From the NCBI RefSeq assembly GCF_001262635.1, contig NZ_JXYH01000026.1, forward strand, positions 1-55,767: a DNA stretch of 55,767 nucleotides. Direction: 5' to 3'. This document shows, in pieces, positions 1 through 8,865 of the stretch. A model generated the notes under the pieces. The model did not search any database. It was not told the origin of the DNA and saw only the letters and a program-made list of their open reading frames with translations. Positions within the stretch are counted from its first letter, which is position 1. Every line of letters starts with the position of its first letter. The translations under genes were made by a program, and so were the position numbers. Source of the DNA: Aestuariivita boseongensis (lineage in GTDB: Bacteria; Pseudomonadota; Alphaproteobacteria; Rhodobacterales; Rhodobacteraceae).

Positions 1-45
1 AGCCCGCCCTACCGCACAGTTCCGTAGGGCGGGCTTCAGCCCGCC
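1..45. repeat. Palindromic repeat module pair, cut by the window edge
   Basis: Positions 1-12 and 24-35 are perfect 12-bp inverted arms around an 11-nt loop. The right module (24-45) is itself a palindrome, GTAGGGCGGG then CTTCAG then CCCGCC. The left module is truncated by the window start. The unit matches the complete inverted pair at 21068-21121 and single units at 10301 and 50059, so this is one copy of a dispersed intergenic family. It lies just upstream of the DUF1330 gene. A function as terminator or structured RNA is possible but not shown. Confidence 0.75.
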
Positions 46-71
46 TTACACCCCAAAAGAAAGAAACCAGG

Positions 72-362
72 ATGCCCAAAGGATACATCATCGGTCACGT
101 GACGATCAGCGATCCCGAGGCGTACCAACCCTATGCCCAGAGCAACAATGAGATCTTCCCGAAGCACCAGGGCAAGTTCCTTGTTCGCGGAGGCCAATCC
201 CAGATCATGGAAGGCGACTGCCACACCCGCCACGTGATCATTGAATTCCCGTCTTATGAGGCCGCGCTCGCCGCCTATAACGACCCCGAATACCAAGAGA
301 ACATGAAGATCCGCCAAGCCAATTCAACCGGCACAATCATCGTGGTGGAAGGTACGGAATGA
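72..362 (+). CDS. DUF1330 family protein
   Basis: A 96-residue soluble protein with the features of the DUF1330 family (small ferredoxin-like alpha/beta barrel fold): an opening MPKGYIIGHVTI strand, a YQPYAQSNNEIF helix, and a central FLVRGGQ strand followed by acidic and His residues. No catalytic role is established for the family. The start has a purine-rich upstream stretch (AAGAAAGAAACCAGG). Its stop overlaps the next gene's start by four bases (ATGA at 359-362), which predicts translational coupling to the ABC permease. A role linked to the transported substrate is inference from that coupling only. Confidence 0.85.
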   Translation: MPKGYIIGHVTISDPEAYQPYAQSNNEIFPKHQGKFLVRGGQSQIMEGDCHTRHVIIEFPSYEAALAAYNDPEYQENMKIRQANSTGTIIVVEGTE

Positions 363-1903
363 CCGATATCTCGACACAAGACGGGCCGATGCTGGCCGCC
401 GACGGCACCCCGCTGAAGAAATCCCTGGCGCGCGCCCTGCGCATGCAAAAGATGCGCGCCCTGTTGCTGGTGGCCCCCCTGCTGATCTTCGTGATGGTGA
501 CTTTCATCGCGCCCATCGCGGATATGCTGTTCAGGTCAGTCGAAAACCAGATCGTATCCGAAACGCTGCCGGAAACGGTGGTGGAGCTGGCCGAATGGGA
601 TCCTGACAGCGACGAGCCCCCTTCCGAGCGGGTGTTTGAGGCGCTCTATATTGACCTCTTCATGGCGTCCGAGAAGAAACTGCACACTCGTCTTGGCACG
701 CGGCTGAATTATGAACAGGCCGGTATTTCCTCGGCCTTCCGCAAATCGGGCCGCCGCGTAGGCCGGTTCGACACGGACATCTATACCGACCAGATCATCG
801 CGCAATCGCCCGATCTGGAAAGCCCCGCGGCCTGGGTCGACATGATGCAAAGCGCCGATCTGCGCGCCGACCTGCCACTGACCGCGCGCACATGGGATCG
901 CTGGGCCGCCTATCTGCGGACCGAAGGCGACGATCCGGCGGAAGAGGATGTCGAAGATTTCCTGTATTCCACCCTCTATTTCGAGCTGCGCGACGGTGCG
1001 CAATCGGCCCATCCGCTGATCGCGCCGCTGGATGTGTCCGGCTATGAAACTGTCAGCCTGCGCGGCCAGTTCGAAGATGTGGACGAAGACTGGCTCAGCA
1101 CCGATGTCTGGCGCACGATCCAAACCTATGCCCCTGATTACACGTCGGGCTATTTCCTGAACGCGATTGACATGCAGAAGGGCCCCGATGGCCCCGAGGC
1201 CCGCCCCGAGAACCAGCAATTCTATCTGATGCTGTTCCAGCGCACGCTGTTCATGTCACTGGTGATCACCTTCAGCTGTATCCTGCTGGGGTACCCGGTC
1301 GCATGGCTTTTGGCGAACCTGCCGATGCGCACCGCGAACCTGTTGATGATCCTGGTGCTTCTGCCCTTCTGGACCTCGCTTCTGGTGCGGACATCCTCGT
1401 GGAAGGTGATGTTGCAGCAACAGGGCGTGATCAACGATGTGCTCGTGTGGCTGGGCCTTGTGGATGATGCCGCGCGACTGGTGATGATCAACAACCAGTT
1501 CGGCACGATCGTCGCGATGACGCATATCCTTCTGCCCTTCATGATCCTGCCGATGTATTCGGTGATGCAGACGATCCCGCCCAGCTATCTGCGCGCGGCG
1601 AAATCACTGGGGGCCACGAACTGGACGGCCTTCTGGCGGGTCTATTTCCCGCAATCGGTGCCGGGGATCGGCGCGGGCTCAATCCTCGTCTTCATCCTGG
1701 CGATTGGCTATTACATCACGCCGGAAATCGTGGGCGGCCGGACAGGGACGTTTATCTCGAACCAGATCGCCTATCACATCTCCAGTTCTTTGAACTGGGG
1801 TCTGGCGGCCGCGCTGGGTACGATCCTTCTGGCGGCGGTTCTGATCCTCTACTGGGCCTATGACAAGATCGTCGGCATCGACAATGTGAAGCTGGGAGGG
1901 TGA
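359..1903 (+). CDS. Polyamine-type ABC transporter permease (PotB-like) with large extracytoplasmic insertion
   Basis: Inner-membrane permease of the spermidine/putrescine (binding-protein-dependent) type. TM1 lies near residues 34-58. The remaining segments begin near residue 287 and carry the EAA loop that contacts the ATPase (AAKSLGATNWTAFWRVYFPQ). Ordinary PotB proteins have about 280-300 residues; this one has 514. The excess is a hydrophilic, acidic stretch of about 225 residues between TM1 and TM2 that should face the periplasm. The gene overlaps DUF1330 by 4 bp and is followed after 4 bp by the second permease. The ATPase and binding protein would have to lie left of the window. Substrate is unknown; polyamine or related amine is a family-level guess. 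Confidence 0.88.
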   Translation: MTDISTQDGPMLAADGTPLKKSLARALRMQKMRALLLVAPLLIFVMVTFIAPIADMLFRSVENQIVSETLPETVVELAEWDPDSDEPPSERVFEALYIDLFMASEKKLHTRLGTRLNYEQAGISSAFRKSGRRVGRFDTDIYTDQIIAQSPDLESPAAWVDMMQSADLRADLPLTARTWDRWAAYLRTEGDDPAEEDVEDFLYSTLYFELRDGAQSAHPLIAPLDVSGYETVSLRGQFEDVDEDWLSTDVWRTIQTYAPDYTSGYFLNAIDMQKGPDGPEARPENQQFYLMLFQRTLFMSLVITFSCILLGYPVAWLLANLPMRTANLLMILVLLPFWTSLLVRTSSWKVMLQQQGVINDVLVWLGLVDDAARLVMINNQFGTIVAMTHILLPFMILPMYSVMQTIPPSYLRAAKSLGATNWTAFWRVYFPQSVPGIGAGSILVFILAIGYYITPEIVGGRTGTFISNQIAYHISSSLNWGLAAALGTILLAAVLILYWAYDKIVGIDNVKLGG

Positions 1904-1907
1904 TGAG

Positions 1908-3086
1908 ATGACAGCCTTAACTCCAATCTCGCGCACGCCGGTTTCTTTCTATGTACCCGTCGTGGCCGCAGCCGGGGCCTTTGCCGGACTTCTGGTCGGC
2001 ACCTCGCAGGGCAGTTCATTGCTGGGCCTCCTGATCGGCGCAGCGCTTCTGGCCGTGATCGCGTTTGTTGCAACGAATGTTTTGAAGAACGAACAGGCGG
2101 CGCGCTGGATCATTCTGGCCCTGTTCACTGCCCTGGGGTTCTGGGTCGGTGGCCTGCCAGGCATCGTTCTGGGTGCGCTTTTCGGCTGGTTCTTCGGCTG
2201 GTTTACCTTCTGGCTGTTCGAGGGACGCTATCGCCGCAAACTGCCGCCCTACCTGACGCCCATGCAGGTTTTATGGCACTTTTCCTTCCGTGTGATCTGT
2301 GGCGCGATCTTTGTCTTCCTCATCACGCCGATCCTCGTGGTCATGCCGCTCAGCTTCAATGCGGAAGATTTCTTTACCTTCACGCCGGAAATGCTGCGGT
2401 TCGATCCTGCCGGATACTCGCTGAAGCACTATCAGGATTTCTTCACCAGTTCTGAATGGCAGCAGGCGCTGCGCAATTCGCTTCTGATCGCGCCGGTTGC
2501 GACGCTTCTGTCGGTGTCCTTCGGCACGCTGGCGGCAATCGGGCTGAGCTCCGAACACGTGCCGTTCCGCCGGGCGATCATGGCGATCCTGATCTCGCCG
2601 ATGATCGTGCCTCTGATCATTTCGGCGGCCGGGATGTACTTCTTCTATTCCCGCATCGGGCTGCAGGGCACCTATGCCGGGGTCGTGCTGGCGCATGCCG
2701 CGCTGGGTATTCCGTTTGTGATCATCACGGTGACTGCAACGCTGGTGGGGTTCGACCGCTCCCTGACGCGGGCGGCGGCGAATATGGGCGCGGATCCCGT
2801 AACCACCTTCTTCCGCGTGCAGATGCCGCTGATCCTGCCGGGCGTGATCTCGGGCGGGTTGTTTGCCTTCATCACGTCCTTTGACGAGGTGGTTGTGGTG
2901 CTGTTCGTGGGCTCTGCCAGCCAGCAGACACTGCCATGGCAGATGTTCACAGGCCTGCGCGAGCAGATCTCTCCGACCATTCTGGCGGTGGCGACGATCC
3001 TCGTGTTCATCTCCATCGTGTTGCTAACGGTCGTGGAACTGTTGCGCCGCCGGTCTGAACGGCTGCGCGGGATGTCACCGGGGTAG
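1908..3086 (+). CDS. Polyamine-type ABC transporter permease (PotC-like)
   Basis: Second inner-membrane permease of the same importer, 392 residues. The C-terminal two thirds form a PotC-like core with an EAA loop (AAANMGADPVTTFFRVQMPL). About 115 residues precede it and contain several extra hydrophobic segments (glycine-rich GLLVGTSQGSSLLGLLIGAAL and later stretches), longer than the usual roughly 260-residue PotC. ATG at 1908 follows the previous stop by four bases with GGGAGGG upstream, a good Shine-Dalgarno sequence. Both permeases being extended suggests a distinct subfamily. Substrate unknown. Confidence 0.88.
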   Translation: MTALTPISRTPVSFYVPVVAAAGAFAGLLVGTSQGSSLLGLLIGAALLAVIAFVATNVLKNEQAARWIILALFTALGFWVGGLPGIVLGALFGWFFGWFTFWLFEGRYRRKLPPYLTPMQVLWHFSFRVICGAIFVFLITPILVVMPLSFNAEDFFTFTPEMLRFDPAGYSLKHYQDFFTSSEWQQALRNSLLIAPVATLLSVSFGTLAAIGLSSEHVPFRRAIMAILISPMIVPLIISAAGMYFFYSRIGLQGTYAGVVLAHAALGIPFVIITVTATLVGFDRSLTRAAANMGADPVTTFFRVQMPLILPGVISGGLFAFITSFDEVVVVLFVGSASQQTLPWQMFTGLREQISPTILAVATILVFISIVLLTVVELLRRRSERLRGMSPG

Positions 3087-3147
3087 GGGGCTCTGCCCCC
3101 GCTCCACAGGCGCTCCCCTCGGATATTTGAGAACCCAGAAGAAGGGC
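3086..3147 (+). repeat. GC hairpin plus GGTATTT-type gene-end motif, copy 1
   Basis: A hairpin GGGGGC-tct-GCCCCC (3086-3100) starts at the last base of the permease stop. It is followed by GGATATTTGAG (3121-3131) and CCCAGAAGAAGGGC (3134-3147). The latter is a variant of the motif at 26417-26445 (minus), 30785-30811 and 40781-40812. It lies between two convergent gene ends. The hairpin could be a terminator; the conserved tail has no assigned role. Confidence 0.6.
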
Positions 3148-3150
3148 GGA

Positions 3151-4479
3151 TCAGCGCAACCGTTTCAACACGTTGAGCGAGGCATAGCCGTCCGGTTTCA
3201 GCCCCTCGGCCAGTTGGAACGACCGCACCGCCTCGATCGTCAGCGGGCCGATCTTGCCGTCGATGCCTTGGGTGTCGAAACCTTTTTCGGTCAGGCGTGT
3301 CTGAAGCTCCTTGCGTTCCTTCAAGGTCAGCGCGCGGTCTTCGCGCGGCCAGGGCGATTGGATCGGCGGCCCGCCCTTGATGCGGTCGCTCAGATGGCCC
3401 ACGCCGATCACGTAGGCATCGGCTGAATTGTACCGCTCGATTACCGCGAAATTGTCAAAGATCAGGAAGGCTGCGCCATTGCCGCCAGCAGGCAGCAAGA
3501 CCGAGGCCAGGCCATGATCCGGCACAGCCCGACCGCTCATATCGACAACACCCAGCTGCGCCCAGGCGCTGGGGGCCTTGGTGATCGACCGTTTCGCAAG
3601 GGTGTAGTTGAATCCGTCGGGGATCTGCACTTCCACCCCCCAGGGTTGGCCTTGCGTCCAGCCGAACCGCTTCAGATAGGCGGCTGTCGAGGCCAGCGCG
3701 TCGCTGGGATCATCCGACCAGATGTCGCGCCGTCCGTCACCGGTGAAATCCACCGCATAATCCAGATACGAGGTTGGCATGAACTGCGTGTGCCCCATGG
3801 CCCCGGCCCAGCTGCCGGTCATGTTGGCAGGCGTGGTGTCGCCGCTTTGCAGGATGCGCAGCGCGGCGATCAGCTGGTCTTCGAAGAAGGCACTGCGCCG
3901 CGCGTCAAAGGCCAGCGTGGCCAAGGACCGGATCACGTTCGATTTCCCGCGAAAGCTGCCATAAGCGCTTTCCAGACCCCAGATCGCCACGACGACTTCC
4001 TTGTCGACGCCATACTTTGCCTCGATCGCCTCAAGTGTGGCCCTGTGACCGGCCAGCGCCGATTTGCCGTTGGCGATCCGCACGTCCGATGCGGCGCTGT
4101 CCAGATATTCCCAGATGGTCTTGGTAAATTCCGACTGGTTCCTGTCGCGCTTGATCACATCGGCATCGTACCGCAGGCCCTGCAAGGCGCGATCCAGCAC
4201 GTCAGGCGATATCCCCTGCGCCACGGCGCGTTCCTTGAAGGCGCGCAGCCAGTACTGGAAACGCTGGTTTGTCACGGGGCTGTCTTCGGGTTCGGTCACG
4301 GTCTGCTTCACCGGTCTGACTTGGGGCCTGAGCGACCGCGACAGGTCAGCCGTCTGTGCCAGCGCCAGTTTCGCCGCCGGTTGCCTGAGTTCGGGTCGAA
4401 TGGATGTGTCCAGAGCGTCTGCAGCGCCGGGCAAACAGCCCAGAACGCCCAAGACCGCTCCGCCTAGCATGGTTCGCAT
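3151..4479 (-). CDS. Lytic murein transglycosylase, MltB/SLT_2 family, with peptidoglycan-binding domain
   Basis: Periplasmic enzyme that cleaves peptidoglycan glycan strands with formation of 1,6-anhydroMurNAc. The 442-residue product starts with a signal sequence (hydrophobic to about residue 22). The SLT_2/MltB catalytic domain spans roughly residues 70-370, with the catalytic Glu in IWGLESAYGSF (E170) and the substrate-groove motif GAMGHTQFMPTSY. A PG_binding_1 domain occupies about residues 385-442 (LQTRLTEKGFDTQGIDGKIG). A Cys in VLGCLPG could be a lipobox but fits poorly, so lipidation is unproven. It is convergent with the upstream ABC operon. Confidence 0.93.
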   Translation of the reverse strand: MRTMLGGAVLGVLGCLPGAADALDTSIRPELRQPAAKLALAQTADLSRSLRPQVRPVKQTVTEPEDSPVTNQRFQYWLRAFKERAVAQGISPDVLDRALQGLRYDADVIKRDRNQSEFTKTIWEYLDSAASDVRIANGKSALAGHRATLEAIEAKYGVDKEVVVAIWGLESAYGSFRGKSNVIRSLATLAFDARRSAFFEDQLIAALRILQSGDTTPANMTGSWAGAMGHTQFMPTSYLDYAVDFTGDGRRDIWSDDPSDALASTAAYLKRFGWTQGQPWGVEVQIPDGFNYTLAKRSITKAPSAWAQLGVVDMSGRAVPDHGLASVLLPAGGNGAAFLIFDNFAVIERYNSADAYVIGVGHLSDRIKGGPPIQSPWPREDRALTLKERKELQTRLTEKGFDTQGIDGKIGPLTIEAVRSFQLAEGLKPDGYASLNVLKRLR

Positions 4480-4582
4480 AACGCCTGCCTTTATCTGCTC
4501 TGGCGTGATTGTAGCGCAGAGGGGGCGATGCTCAAAGCACTCCCTTGCAGCGCCTGCGGCGATCCGCTGGTGCGGCGCACGC

Positions 4583-6835
4583 CTAGCGTCGCCGCCGTTC
4601 GACCTTGCGCTTGACCTTGGCTGCCTTGCGCTTGCCCTTGGCCTGCTTGCGCCGAACGCTGCGGCCTGCGGGGCTGGGCGCGCGGGGCAGGGCCTTGTCG
4701 TTGATCGACAACAACTCCAACTCTAGCCCGCCGGTCACCGGCGTGGCCTGAGACAGCCGCACGGTCACGCGCTGACCGATCCCGATCAGAAGCCCGGTGT
4801 CCGAGCCCATCAGCGTGCCCGCATCACGGTCGAAATGAAAATACTCCCGCCCCAGCGACCGGATCGGAATCAACCCGTCCGCCCCGGTTTCATCCAGCCG
4901 CACAAAGGCGCCGAACCGGGCGATGCCGTTGATCCGTCCGGTAAACTCATTGCCGACCCGTTCGCTCAGATAGGCGGCCAGATAGCGGTCTGTCGTATCG
5001 CGTTCGGCCATCATCGACCGGCGTTCCGTGTCCGAAACATGTTGCGCGGTCTGCTCCAGCCGGTCGATCTCATCTGGCGACAGCCCGTCCTTGCCCCAGC
5101 CATGGGCCGAGATCAGCGCCCGGTGCACGATCAGATCCGAATAGCGCCGGATGGGCGATGTGAAATGCGCATAGTTCTTCAGCGCCAGCCCGAAATGACC
5201 AAAATTCTCGGGGCTGTAATAGGCCTGCGTCATCGACCGAAGCGTCGACATGTTGATCAGTTCGGCCTCATCCGTGCCGGCGGCGGCGTTCAGCAGCGCA
5301 TTCAGATGGCGGGTCTGCAGCACCTGCCCCTTGGCCAGATTGAACCCGGCCGCACCCGCCGTCTCGCGCAGCGCCTCCAGCTTTTCGGGGCTGGGTTCTT
5401 CATGCACCCGGAACAGCAGCGGGGAGCGTTTTGCCACCAGCGTTTCCGCCGCGGCCACATTGGCAAGGATCATGAATTCCTCGATCAGCCGGTGCGCATC
5501 CAGCCTGTCGCGGAAATTGACCGAGGCGACATGGCCATCCTCGTCAATCTCGATCCGCCGCTCTGGCAGGTCCAGATCCAGCGGCTGCCGCTCCTCCCGC
5601 GCCTGTTTCAACGCTTTGTAGGCGGCGTAAAGCGGTTGCAAGACCGGCTCCAGCAGAGGACCGGTCTTGTCATTGGGCGCCCCGTCAACCGCCGCCTGCA
5701 CTTCCTGATAGTTCAGCGAAGCAGGCGAGCGCATCAGCCCCCTTACAAAGTGATGCCCGATCTTGTCACCCTGCGCGTTGATCTGCATGCGCACCGCGAT
5801 ACAGGCGCGCGGCACGCCTTCGTGCAGCGAACACAGATCGCCCGACAACCTGTCCGGCAGCATCGGCACGACCCGGTCCGGGAAATAGGTGGAATTGCCC
5901 CGCTTGCGCGCCTCGGCATCCAGCGCGGTGCCGGGGCGGACATAGGCCGCAACATCCGCAATCGCGACCCAGATGACGTGGCCGCCGGGGTTCTTGGAGT
6001 CGTCATCTGCATGGGCGTAACAGGCATCGTCATGGTCGCGCGCGTCCGAAGGGTCGATGGTGATCAACGGCATGTCGCGCAGGTCTTCGCGCCCTTTCAG
6101 GCCCAGCGGTTTGGCCTTGTCGGCCTCAAGGATCGCGGCCTCGGGGAAGTCGTCCGGGATGCCGTGCTGATGAATCGCGATCAGCGATACCGCCCTTGGC
6201 CCGCTCGGATCACCCAGACGCGACACGATCCGCGCCTTGGGCAGGCCCATGCGATCTTTCGGGCCGGATTGTTCGCCCTCGACCAGCTCACCATCCTTGG
6301 CACCCAGCGTATTCGCAGCGGCCACCAGCCATTCGTTCTGGCCCGCCTTGTCGATGGGCACGATCCGCCCGCCTTCGGCTGTTTTGCGGAACACACCCAG
6401 GATCTTGCGGGGCGAGGTGCCGATCCGACGGATCAGCCGCGCCTCGTAATTGTGGTCATCCTCATGCACAACGGTCAGCCGGGCCAGGATCCTGTCACCG
6501 GGCTTCAGCGCCGGGTCGCTGGCGCGTGGGACGATCAGAACGATCGGCTCCACCCCCTCGCCATGCCACTCCATGGGCCGGGCGAACATGTCGCCATTCG
6601 CGTCGGGTTCTTTCACCTGCAGAACGGACACGGGCGGCAGGCGATCCGGATCGCGATAGGTCTTCTTGCGCTTCTCCAGATGGCCTTCGCCTTCCAGTTC
6701 TTTCAGCAGCCGTTTCAGATCGATCCGCGCCGCGCCCTTGATGCCAAAGGCCTTCGCGATATCGCGTTTCGAGGTCAGCGTGGGGTTGGCGGCAATCCAG
6801 TCGAGGATTTCTGCCTTGGTCGGAATACGGCTCAT
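4583..6835 (-). CDS. rnr: Ribonuclease R
   Basis: Processive 3'-5' exoribonuclease of the RNB family that degrades structured RNA. The 750-residue protein has an N-terminal winged-helix segment (residues 1-60), cold-shock RNA-binding domains, the RNB catalytic core with the metal-binding Asp cluster DPSDARDHDDA, and a C-terminal S1 domain (FTGRINGIARFGAFVRL). It ends in a strongly basic tail of about 25 residues rich in K and R, typical of RNase R and absent from RNase II. Start ATG at 6835. It is separated by 85 bp from the DUF2064 gene upstream on the same strand. Confidence 0.95.
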   Translation of the reverse strand: MSRIPTKAEILDWIAANPTLTSKRDIAKAFGIKGAARIDLKRLLKELEGEGHLEKRKKTYRDPDRLPPVSVLQVKEPDANGDMFARPMEWHGEGVEPIVLIVPRASDPALKPGDRILARLTVVHEDDHNYEARLIRRIGTSPRKILGVFRKTAEGGRIVPIDKAGQNEWLVAAANTLGAKDGELVEGEQSGPKDRMGLPKARIVSRLGDPSGPRAVSLIAIHQHGIPDDFPEAAILEADKAKPLGLKGREDLRDMPLITIDPSDARDHDDACYAHADDDSKNPGGHVIWVAIADVAAYVRPGTALDAEARKRGNSTYFPDRVVPMLPDRLSGDLCSLHEGVPRACIAVRMQINAQGDKIGHHFVRGLMRSPASLNYQEVQAAVDGAPNDKTGPLLEPVLQPLYAAYKALKQAREERQPLDLDLPERRIEIDEDGHVASVNFRDRLDAHRLIEEFMILANVAAAETLVAKRSPLLFRVHEEPSPEKLEALRETAGAAGFNLAKGQVLQTRHLNALLNAAAGTDEAELINMSTLRSMTQAYYSPENFGHFGLALKNYAHFTSPIRRYSDLIVHRALISAHGWGKDGLSPDEIDRLEQTAQHVSDTERRSMMAERDTTDRYLAAYLSERVGNEFTGRINGIARFGAFVRLDETGADGLIPIRSLGREYFHFDRDAGTLMGSDTGLLIGIGQRVTVRLSQATPVTGGLELELLSINDKALPRAPSPAGRSVRRKQAKGKRKAAKVKRKVERRRR

Positions 6836-6920
6836 GGATTCGGTCTATACCAAGCCGATGGACTTAGAAACCACATCCGTAAGCTACAGGAAAAATCCCG
6901 CCCCACCCACTGGAAAGGGG

Positions 6921-7529
6921 CTACGCTTTGGGTGGCGTATCGCCCCGCGACACGCGCAAAAGATCCGCTTTCGTGTCCACGTCCGCCAGAACATCCACCT
7001 GCCGGGAAGACATGCCCGCAAGCGTCTTCAACGTGTCGGAAAGCGCATGGGCGCTGCTCCACCGAACGCCCTGAAACAGATCGGGAGGCACCGCGCGACT
7101 GCGCTTCAGGCCTACCAGCCAATACCCGCCATCCTCCGCCGGGCCAAAGACGGTGTCCGCCCGCCCAAGGGCGGCGAAAGCTCTTGCGATATGCGCACGC
7201 GTGATGCCCGGAATATCCGCCCCGATCACGCAGACAGACCCCGGTGGCATCGACCGTAACAACCTGCCCATCCGGTCCCCCAGATCGCCTTGGCCCTGCG
7301 GGACGCGGGCCACGCTTTCGGGCCAGACCCGGCTCATCATCCCTGCCCGGTCGGGGGTCACGGCCAGCACAATCTGCCAGCGCGGATCATCCAGCCGCCC
7401 GATCAGTGACAGCGATTGCCGCCTGAACCACCGCGCGGCCTGCACCATGCCGATCTCCTGCCCCAACCGGGTTTTCACCCGTCCGGGCAGGGGTTCCTTG
7501 ACCATGATGACCAGCCAGCGCTGTCTCAC
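6921..7529 (-). CDS. TIGR04282/DUF2064 family nucleotide-sugar transferase-like protein
   Basis: A 202-residue protein of the DUF2064 (TIGR04282) family, GT-A-like glycosyltransferase or nucleotidyltransferase-related fold. Diagnostic features are KEPLPGRVKTRLG near the N-terminus, VIGADIPGI, and FGPAEDGGYWLVGLK. Some members act in arsenosugar biosynthesis, but most are uncharacterised, and no arsenic genes are nearby. The reading begins at GTG 7529; an in-frame ATG at 7505 (just before VKEPLPG) is an alternative. It lies 12 bp downstream of dapE and is probably co-transcribed with it. Confidence 0.85.
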   Translation of the reverse strand: MRQRWLVIMVKEPLPGRVKTRLGQEIGMVQAARWFRRQSLSLIGRLDDPRWQIVLAVTPDRAGMMSRVWPESVARVPQGQGDLGDRMGRLLRSMPPGSVCVIGADIPGITRAHIARAFAALGRADTVFGPAEDGGYWLVGLKRSRAVPPDLFQGVRWSSAHALSDTLKTLAGMSSRQVDVLADVDTKADLLRVSRGDTPPKA

Positions 7530-7541
7530 CTTGCCGAAGCC

Positions 7542-8687
7542 TTATGCAAAGTAATCCCGCAGGATCCGGCCATAGATGGCTTTCAACTGGTGGATCTGCT
7601 CAACCGGGACGCATTCATCGACCTGATGCATGGTCTTGCCCACAAGCCCGAATTCCACCACCGGGCAGTGATCCTTCACGAACCGCGCATCCGAGGTGCC
7701 GCCCGTGGTCGACAAAACCGGGTGGCGCCCGGTTTCCGCCTTCACCGCCCGCGCCACCAGATCCGACAGCGGCCCCGGCGGCGTCAGGAAGCTTTCGCCG
7801 GACACTTTCAGCGCCATCTCGATTGCCACGCCGAACTCGGCTGCGACCACATCGGCCTCGGCCTGCATCCATTCGGTCAGGCTGGCGCTTGTGTGCAGAT
7901 CATTGAACCGGATGTTCACGGTGGATCGCGTCTGCGCCGGGATCACGTTGTTTGCGGGATTTCCGGTGTCGATCGTCACCACCGCCAGGGTCGAGGCATC
8001 GAAATGCTCTGACCCTTCGTCCAGCGTATGCGAGGCCAGCCGGTCCATCAGCCGTGCCATCGCAGGCAGCGGGTTCTTTGCCCGATGCGGATAGGCCGAA
8101 TGCCCCTGCACGCCGGTCACGGTGAAATAGGCCGTCATCGACCCGCGACGGCCAATTTTCATCATCTCTCCCATCTCATTGGGGCAGGTTGGCTCACCCA
8201 CCAGGCAAACGCTCATCTTCTCGCCCGCCTGTGCCATGTGATCCAGCAGCGCGGCCGTGCCATCCAGCGCGTCGCCTTCCTCGTCCCCGGTAATGGCGAG
8301 GATCACCGCGCCATCGGGTGGGGTGTTGGTCACAAAATCAATCGCCGCCGCGGCAAAGGCCGCGACGCCCGATTTCATATCGGTGGCTCCACGTCCGAAC
8401 ATCACTCCGTCATGCACCTCTGCCCCGAAAGGCGGGCGAGTCCAGGCGGCCTCATCTCCCACCGGGACGACATCCGTATGACCGTTGAACCCGAAGCTAC
8501 GCGGATGTCCCTTCTGCCCCCAACGGGCAAACAGATTGGCAACACCACCGCGATCCGCGCGGGTGCACGCAAACCCTGCCCCGGCCAGCACTTTTTCCAG
8601 CAGCACAAGTGCGCCGCCTTCCTCGGGCGTGACCGAAGGACAGCGGATCAGATCGGCGGTCAAGGCGGCGGCGTCGGTGTCAGACAA
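7542..8687 (-). CDS. dapE: Succinyl-diaminopimelate desuccinylase
   Basis: Zn-dependent M20 hydrolase that converts N-succinyl-LL-2,6-diaminopimelate to LL-DAP plus succinate, for lysine and peptidoglycan synthesis. Metal-ligand motifs are visible: [28 protein letters not shown] (catalytic region), [13 protein letters not shown], and a late His in [13 protein letters not shown] place the start at TTG 8687 because AGGAGG sits five bases upstream on the minus strand and the protein then begins [18 protein letters not shown], 381 residues, the family's usual size. An in-frame ATG 39 bp further upstream adds 13 residues and has no such ribosome site. dapD is about 1.6 kb upstream. Confidence 0.94.
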   Translation of the reverse strand: MSDTDAAALTADLIRCPSVTPEEGGALVLLEKVLAGAGFACTRADRGGVANLFARWGQKGHPRSFGFNGHTDVVPVGDEAAWTRPPFGAEVHDGVMFGRGATDMKSGVAAFAAAAIDFVTNTPPDGAVILAITGDEEGDALDGTAALLDHMAQAGEKMSVCLVGEPTCPNEMGEMMKIGRRGSMTAYFTVTGVQGHSAYPHRAKNPLPAMARLMDRLASHTLDEGSEHFDASTLAVVTIDTGNPANNVIPAQTRSTVNIRFNDLHTSASLTEWMQAEADVVAAEFGVAIEMALKVSGESFLTPPGPLSDLVARAVKAETGRHPVLSTTGGTSDARFVKDHCPVVEFGLVGKTMHQVDECVPVEQIHQLKAIYGRILRDYFA

Positions 8688-8754
8688 GGAACCCTCCTGC
8701 ATCACTTTCTGAGCATTTGAGGCCACAGTTGAGCCGAATTCCCACGAATGCCAA

Positions 8755-8766
8755 CCCCTTAAGGGG
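8755..8766. other. Perfect 12-bp palindrome in the dapE/Hint intergenic region
   Basis: CCCCTTAAGGGG lies between the divergent dapE and Hint-domain genes. A second imperfect hairpin (CCCACG...CGTGGG) lies about 55 bp further on. Either could be an operator or simply chance GC-rich symmetry; no regulator is implicated. Confidence 0.35.
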
Positions 8767-8865
8767 ACAAATACGTTCCCGCCCCAGTCCCGTTATGGTA
8801 ATTTCGTGGCATGAAAGACCCACGCATCACGTGGGCTGGGCACAAATACAGGCGCTGATCACAGC

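Noticed and set aside
3151-4479. Lipoprotein signal in the lytic transglycosylase
   Set aside because: The VLGC sequence is an imperfect lipobox (Leu at -2), so an ordinary signal peptide is equally likely.
4835-7204. Long open frame (789 codons) antisense to rnr
   Set aside because: It is the complement-strand shadow of a clear RNase R gene, with composition driven by the GC bias of that gene and no recognisable domain.
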